Below are positions 59,994-64,000 of a stretch of 64,000 nucleotides of DNA, in pieces. Both the position numbers and the translations under genes were made by a program. The notes below the pieces were generated by a model. That model did not search any database. It worked only from the letters and a program-made list of their open reading frames with translations, and was not told the DNA's origin. The DNA comes from Aquimarina sp. RZ0. Its GTDB lineage: Bacteria; Bacteroidota; Bacteroidia; Flavobacteriales; Flavobacteriaceae. Location: contig NZ_VTZU01000037.1 in NCBI RefSeq assembly GCF_008370685.1, forward strand, positions 1-64,000, written 5' to 3'. Each line of letters begins with the position of its first letter. Within the stretch, counting starts at the first letter, position 1.

Positions 59994-60938
59994 ATGAAAA
60001 AAATAGTTGTAATTGTATTTGGTGTTTTATGTATAGGTTGTACTCAAGCTACCAATGCACAATCTCAGAAAGTAAAAACAGAAGTGTCTGATGTAGCATC
60101 AGTAATGGAATTTTTAGCAAGTGATGATTTAAAAGGAAGAGATACAGGAAGCGAAGGCTTAAAAAAAGCAGCAACATTTATTGAATCAGAATTTAAAAAA
60201 TATGATGTAAAACCCTATTTTGATTCTTACCTGGATACCTTTGATGTTGAAGGAGTAGAAACATATAATGTTGTAGGTTTTCTTAAAGGAACAGATCCAA
60301 AGTTAGCTAATGAATATATAATCATAGGAGCTCATTATGATCATATTGGTACGGCAAAAACTGTAGCTGGAGATACGATTGCAAATGGGGCTAACGATAA
60401 TGCTGCGGGTAGTACTGCAGTAATTTCATTGGCAAGATATTTTGCAAAAATGAAGAATAATAAAAGAAGTGTCTTGTTTGTTTTGTTTGGAGCAGAAGAA
60501 AAAGGATTATTGGGTTCTAAGCATTTATCTAAGGTTTTAAAAGAGAAAAATATAGATCTGTATACAATGGTAAATTTTGAAATGATTGGAGTGCCATTAA
60601 ACGATAAATCTTATAAGGCATATATAACAGGGTATGAAATGTCAAATATGGCAGCAAAGATGAACGAATATTCAGGGGCAGAATTAATTGGTTTTTTACC
60701 AAAAGCAAAAGAGTTTCAGTTATTTAAGAGAAGTGATAATTACCCTTTTCATGAAGAGTTCAATGTGCCTTGCCAAACTATTTCAACCTTTGATTTTACG
60801 AACTATGAGTATTATCATCATGTAGATGATGAAGTTTCTGAAATGAATTATGAATTTATGGCAGAATTAATAAATGACTGCATTCCGGTAATCACGACCA
60901 TGTTGAATACACCAACAAAAGAGATTCAATTGAATTGA
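59994..60938 (+). CDS. M28-family zinc aminopeptidase lipoprotein
   Basis: A 314-residue exported peptidase. The lipoprotein signal ends VLCIGC (Cys16). The M28 metal site is visible: His114 in GAHYDHIG, bridging Asp135 in NGANDNAAG, catalytic Glu168 with Glu169 in GAEEKGLLGS, and Glu196 in VNFEMIG, where Asp is more usual but Glu also binds zinc in this family. The final His ligand is likely in the EYYHHVDDE block. Predicted to act as an aminopeptidase in the periplasm or at the outer membrane. It is followed 34 bp later by an SDR gene. Confidence 0.87.
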   Translation: MKKIVVIVFGVLCIGCTQATNAQSQKVKTEVSDVASVMEFLASDDLKGRDTGSEGLKKAATFIESEFKKYDVKPYFDSYLDTFDVEGVETYNVVGFLKGTDPKLANEYIIIGAHYDHIGTAKTVAGDTIANGANDNAAGSTAVISLARYFAKMKNNKRSVLFVLFGAEEKGLLGSKHLSKVLKEKNIDLYTMVNFEMIGVPLNDKSYKAYITGYEMSNMAAKMNEYSGAELIGFLPKAKEFQLFKRSDNYPFHEEFNVPCQTISTFDFTNYEYYHHVDDEVSEMNYEFMAELINDCIPVITTMLNTPTKEIQLN

Positions 60939-60972
60939 ATTAATAAACTAAATAAGTAAGATTGTTTTATCA

Positions 60973-61653
60973 ATGAAAAATATCATTATCACAGGTGCCA
61001 GTAGAGGTATAGGATATGAAATGGCCAAAATATTTGCAGAAGAAGGGCATCAGGTATTAGCATTGTCCAGAAATGAAAAACCTATAGCATTACTGTCTCA
61101 TAAAAATATTCATACATTCTCTTTTGATATTTGTAATCGTGAAGATTTACAAAAGATGGAGTCCTACATAAAAAATAACTGGGAACAAGTAGATGTGTTA
61201 ATTAATAATGCAGGAAAATTATTAAATAAACCTTTCGAGAAAACTACTTCTAAAGAATTTGAGGAAGTATACAGAGTAAATGTATTTGGTGTTGCAGAAA
61301 TGACACGTCTTGTATTGCCTTTGATGATATCAGGAAGTCATGTCGTAACGATAAGCAGTATGGGGGGGATACAGGGAAGTATGAAATTTCCGGGATTAGC
61401 TGCTTACAGCTCTAGTAAAGGTGCTGTAATTACGTTAAACGAATTATTGGCAGAAGAGTACAAGGATACTGGAATTTCATTTAATGTGCTGGCACTGGGA
61501 GCAGTTCAGACAGAAATGCTGGAAGAAGCATTTCCGGGATACCAGGCACCGCTTACAGCAATAGAAATGGCAATGTATATTAAAGATTTTTCGCTGACTG
61601 CTAATACGTTTTATAATGGTAAGGTGCTACAAGTATCTAATAGTACTCCATAA
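60973..61653 (+). CDS. Short-chain dehydrogenase/reductase
   Basis: A 226-residue classical SDR. The cofactor motif TGASRGIG is at 7-14, NNAG at 78-81, catalytic Ser128/129 in VTISSMGG and Tyr145/Lys149 in YSSSK. The end (NGKVLQVSNSTP) is a little shorter than the family average of 250. Substrate is unknown. It is transcribed with the M28 gene on one side and cutC on the other, 74 bp apart, without a functional hint from them. It is not closely similar to the sugar SDR at 15255. Confidence 0.87.
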   Translation: MKNIIITGASRGIGYEMAKIFAEEGHQVLALSRNEKPIALLSHKNIHTFSFDICNREDLQKMESYIKNNWEQVDVLINNAGKLLNKPFEKTTSKEFEEVYRVNVFGVAEMTRLVLPLMISGSHVVTISSMGGIQGSMKFPGLAAYSSSKGAVITLNELLAEEYKDTGISFNVLALGAVQTEMLEEAFPGYQAPLTAIEMAMYIKDFSLTANTFYNGKVLQVSNSTP

Positions 61654-61727
61654 TAGCGTTCCTTTGAGAAGGATATACGCGACACTAATAATTATGCGTC
61701 ATATTTAGTGGTGAAAATCATCATAAA

Positions 61728-62450
61728 ATGAAGATAGAAATTTGTGCAAACTCATATCAATCGGCATCCAATGCTGTAAAAGCAGGAGCTGATCGTATAG
61801 AATTATGTGCAGAGTTGGCAGTAGGAGGAATAACACCATCTCATGGGGTTATAGAAAAAGTAGTTCAGGAATTAGTAATTCCAATATATGTATTAATCAG
61901 GCCAAGAAGCGGAAATTTTGTCTATACATCAGATGAGTTTGATATCATGAAAAAGGATATTGAATATTGTAAAAGTATAGGTTGTCAAGGTGTGGTATCT
62001 GGGGTTTTAAATCAAGATAATAGTATTGATGTCAAAAGAACGAAAGAGTTGATTGCACTTTCTCGCCCTATGGAATTTACTTTTCATCGTGCGTTTGATT
62101 GGGTTATGGATCCTGTAAAAGCTCTGGATGAATTGACTCTAATAGGAGTTGATAGAATATTGACTTCCGGGCAGGAAATATCTGCAATAAAAGGTATCAA
62201 TCTTTTAAAAAAACTGTTGAATAAATCGCAGTCGGCTCTATTGATAATGCCAGGTGGCGGGATCAATGTTGAAAATGTACTAGCATTTAAAAAAAGTGGT
62301 TTTAAAGAAATTCATCTATCTGCTACTTCATTAAAAAAGATGATGTCAAATCCCAAAATACCTATGTGCAGCAAACAATTTTTTGACGACACCTTGATGG
62401 CAGTTTCTGATTATGACAAGATTTTACAGATCGTAAAAAAAATAACGTAA
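61728..62450 (+). CDS. cutC: CutC family protein
   Basis: A 240-residue TIM-barrel protein. It is recognised from the start MKIEICANSYQSA, GADRIELCAELAVGGITPSHG, VLIRPRSGNFVY, TFHRAFDWVMDP, RILTSGQE, MPGGGIN and the late FKEIHLSATS. CutC was named for copper tolerance in E. coli, but the biochemical role is not settled. It is cytoplasmic and probably the last gene of its run. The 160-bp palindromic element follows 33 bp after the stop. Confidence 0.92.
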   Translation: MKIEICANSYQSASNAVKAGADRIELCAELAVGGITPSHGVIEKVVQELVIPIYVLIRPRSGNFVYTSDEFDIMKKDIEYCKSIGCQGVVSGVLNQDNSIDVKRTKELIALSRPMEFTFHRAFDWVMDPVKALDELTLIGVDRILTSGQEISAIKGINLLKKLLNKSQSALLIMPGGGINVENVLAFKKSGFKEIHLSATSLKKMMSNPKIPMCSKQFFDDTLMAVSDYDKILQIVKKIT

Positions 62451-62483
62451 ATTCCTGATGAGATAAATAGTGTACAGAGTTTA

Positions 62484-62643
62484 TACGATTTATAACTAAA
62501 AATTTCGCATATTCATCGTTTCTTTTTCCTTTCTACTTCGTTTAAAAAATAAACCGTAGCTATAGCTATGCTTGATTTTTTTGCCTTGCATAAAGAAAAA
62601 ATAATTCAATGAATTTATACGAATTTTTTAATCACAAATCGTA
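62484..62643. repeat. 160-bp palindromic intergenic element (family A)
   Basis: Nearly identical to 33292-33451, with the same ends TACGATTTATAACTAAAAAT and ATTTTTTAATCACAAATCGTA and the same GTAGCTATAGCTATGC centre. The few differences include TTCATCG for TTTATCG and TTCG for TTTG. It fills the gap between convergent genes and abuts the next stop codon. Confidence 0.8.
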
Positions 62644-62647
62644 TTAT

Positions 62648-63046
62648 TTATCTAATATTTTTTAATTTAAGGTATTGATAGAATTGAGGAACAGTGAGTA
62701 TTTCTTTTAGTTCCTCATTTTGGAAGTAAACCAAATTGCTTAAGCTCATGGTCTTATCATCTTCTGACATATTAGATTGTATAATCTTATTAGCTTTTTT
62801 AGAATACTCAATAATAGTTTTTTGAAGAATACTACTCGTGTAATTGTTGAGATTGAGTTCTTTTTGTAAGGCTATCGTTCTTTTTGTAGCGAGTTCTTTT
62901 AGTTTTTCGTTTTCTATAGCTGATTCTTCCTCCTCAGCAATGTTTTCTTCTTGAATGGTATTTTCCTGGTTTTGATTTTCAACAGGAGTTTGAGCAAAAC
63001 TAAATGCACAAATAAGTAAAGGTATTAAAATTGTATACGTTTTCAT
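62648..63046 (-). CDS. Small secreted protein of unknown function
   Basis: About 132 residues from ATG 63046, which opens the signal peptide MKTYTILIPLLICAFSFAQ; an ATG at 63058 would add four residues before it. The mature part starts with an acidic, Glu-rich segment (about 20-50) and continues as amphipathic helices (LKELATKRTIALQKELNLNN, KTIIEYSKKANKII). It looks like the small periplasmic helical proteins common in flavobacteria, with some resemblance to Spy-like chaperones, but I cannot assign it. Its stop lies next to the palindromic element. Confidence 0.65.
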   Translation of the reverse strand: MKTYTILIPLLICAFSFAQTPVENQNQENTIQEENIAEEEESAIENEKLKELATKRTIALQKELNLNNYTSSILQKTIIEYSKKANKIIQSNMSEDDKTMSLSNLVYFQNEELKEILTVPQFYQYLKLKNIR

Positions 63047-63244
63047 AATCATTAGCATTATACTTTTTTACGTCTAAAATGTAAAATTTGAGATTTTAAA
63101 AGTATTAATAATTGATTAACAACAGGTTAAAAATTAAGAATACTCGATAAATACTAAAATAAATTCGATTAAAAGCTGATTTTTTACGGTTTTGTAAGTC
63201 TTTTAATAAGTAAAAACCGTAGTTTTTTAATGAAATGATAGGTT

Positions 63245-63724
63245 TTATCGTTGTCTTTTAGGGAGTTCTAATCTTTCGAATGTTACCTTAGAAGTTTTAA
63301 ATTTAGTAGTATCAATAATCACATTGGATGTTTTGATATGTGAGATGATAGTATCTAAACTGGTATTCATAAAACGTACAATTGTAGTTAATTTTGTTAT
63401 AGAGTCTGATAAAATTTCTGGTTGCTCGATAAATTGTATTTCCTGAATCTTTTTAACGTTTTTGTCTCTAAACAGCTCTAGGGAATCGCTGATTTGAGTG
63501 GTAGTAAAATCTGGATGTGTCGCTGCGAGAGATCTATGATCCAGATAGTCCTGAAGCTTTTCTGTGATTAATTTGTTGTAAGAATTTTCTATCAGATTTA
63601 AAGGTGCTTCATTTGTTTCTTCCATTACATCTATAGGCAGGTCATTGGTATCCATGCTTTTAGAGGTGTCTTTAGCACAGCTGATGGTTATAAAAACCAG
63701 GAGGGTATATATAAACTTTTTCAT
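63245..63724 (-). CDS. Hypothetical lipoprotein
   Basis: A 159-residue lipoprotein (MKKFIYTLLVFITISC, Cys16) with a hydrophilic body. Two parts can be seen: helical LIENSYNKLITEKLQDYLDH, then a strand/helix region ending TTKFKTSKVTFERLELPKRQ. No family is recognised. Its ATG overlaps the stop of the upstream gene by four bases (63721-63724), so the two are translated together. The partner runs out of the window. Confidence 0.65.
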   Translation of the reverse strand: MKKFIYTLLVFITISCAKDTSKSMDTNDLPIDVMEETNEAPLNLIENSYNKLITEKLQDYLDHRSLAATHPDFTTTQISDSLELFRDKNVKKIQEIQFIEQPEILSDSITKLTTIVRFMNTSLDTIISHIKTSNVIIDTTKFKTSKVTFERLELPKRQR

Positions 63725-64000
63725 AACTTACTGCTAAATTTTAGTTTAACAATCTGCCCGTTGGATCTTTTAGATTCAATAATTTCTATGTCTTTTAAGC
63801 TTTTTGTAGGTGTAGTGAGTTTCTTAATCAGCTCACTTTTAGAATAGATTTCGATACCTAGCCCCGCAGGTAACACCTGAAAAATAATAGCATCATCAGC
63901 AATCATTTTAGATAATTCTCGCTTTCTGTTTTTCCAATCTTCTACTTTTCCATTAGCATAGTAATAAAGCATTAAGGTGTAATCATCAGTTCGTACCTGT
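63721..64000 (-). CDS. C-terminal part of an unknown protein (cut by window edge)
   Basis: The frame stays open from the stop at 63721 to the window end, about 93 codons, reading QVRTDDYTLMLYYYANGKV and on. An in-frame ATG at 63972 exists, but the frame is also open before it, so the gene most likely begins outside. The piece has alternating strands and basic helices and no recognisable motif. It is coupled to the lipoprotein gene downstream by a 4-bp overlap. Confidence 0.6.
   Translation of the reverse strand, partial: QVRTDDYTLMLYYYANGKVEDWKNRKRELSKMIADDAIIFQVLPAGLGIEIYSKSELIKKLTTPTKSLKDIEIIESKRSNGQIVKLKFSSKL

Overview
The window is AT-rich DNA from a member of the Bacteroidota, almost certainly a marine flavobacterium (class Flavobacteriia). 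The evidence is the gliding/type IX secretion genes gldJ, porU and porV, several secreted proteins ending in a type IX sorting tail (YPNP...GVYF/GSYLI type), many signal-peptidase-II lipoproteins, and a large set of enzymes for red-algal galactan. The genus cannot be fixed from the sequence alone; an Aquimarina- or Zobellia-like organism would fit.

Layout. 1-3.7 kb: a gene cut by the window edge, a small lipoprotein with two crystallin-like DDRISS motifs, and a secreted subtilisin. 3.8-22.8 kb (minus strand): a long tightly packed cluster. In transcription order it encodes a GH29 glycosidase, a zinc alcohol dehydrogenase, altronate dehydratase (UxaA), tagaturonate reductase (UxaB), a COG3618 lactonase, a short-chain sugar dehydrogenase, a FucP-type sugar/proton symporter, a sugar mutarotase, a GH2 beta-galactosidase, two GH28 proteins and a sulfatase, then a GH42/GH50-like type IX-secreted enzyme. 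23.2-29.6 kb (plus strand): a beta-helix protein, a small lipoprotein, a second GH29 and a GH117 anhydro-galactosidase. 29.8-38.1 kb: a tandemly duplicated module of a membrane TPR protein and a TPR-CHAT protein, one copy of the first gene being a decayed remnant. 38.5-46.1 kb (minus): a second galactan operon with GH16, GH2, a CE2-like SGNH esterase, a beta-sandwich protein and GH86. 46.4-62.5 kb: mostly conserved chromosomal genes (DUF2652, murF, gldJ, porU, porV, cdd, pdhA, pdhC, a Nudix hydrolase, an M28 peptidase, an SDR, cutC). 62.6-64 kb: three small unknown genes.

How the genes fit together. GH86, GH16, GH117, GH2, GH29 and a sulfatase are the enzyme kinds used on porphyran/agar. Endo-enzymes would cut the chain outside the cell; the sulfatase and exo-enzymes would release D-galactose, 3,6-anhydro-L-galactose and L-galactose. 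The metabolic genes read as a full route for L-galactose: import, mutarotation, oxidation to the lactone, hydrolysis to L-galactonate, oxidation to D-tagaturonate, reduction to D-altronate and dehydration to 2-keto-3-deoxygluconate. The first three enzymatic steps match the L-galactose route described in Bacteroides vulgatus. No SusC/SusD pair, sugar-responsive regulator, KDG kinase or anhydro-galactose pathway lies in the window, so the locus must rely on genes elsewhere.

Notable oddities: a GH2 lacking the canonical acid/base glutamate, two GH28 proteins in a galactan locus with no obvious uronic-acid substrate, an AACCATTT motif in four promoter regions, a 160-bp palindromic intergenic element in three copies, a 143-bp MITE-like element, and near-identical 3' ends of the two CHAT genes that suggest gene conversion. 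No tRNA, rRNA, CRISPR array or intact insertion sequence was seen.
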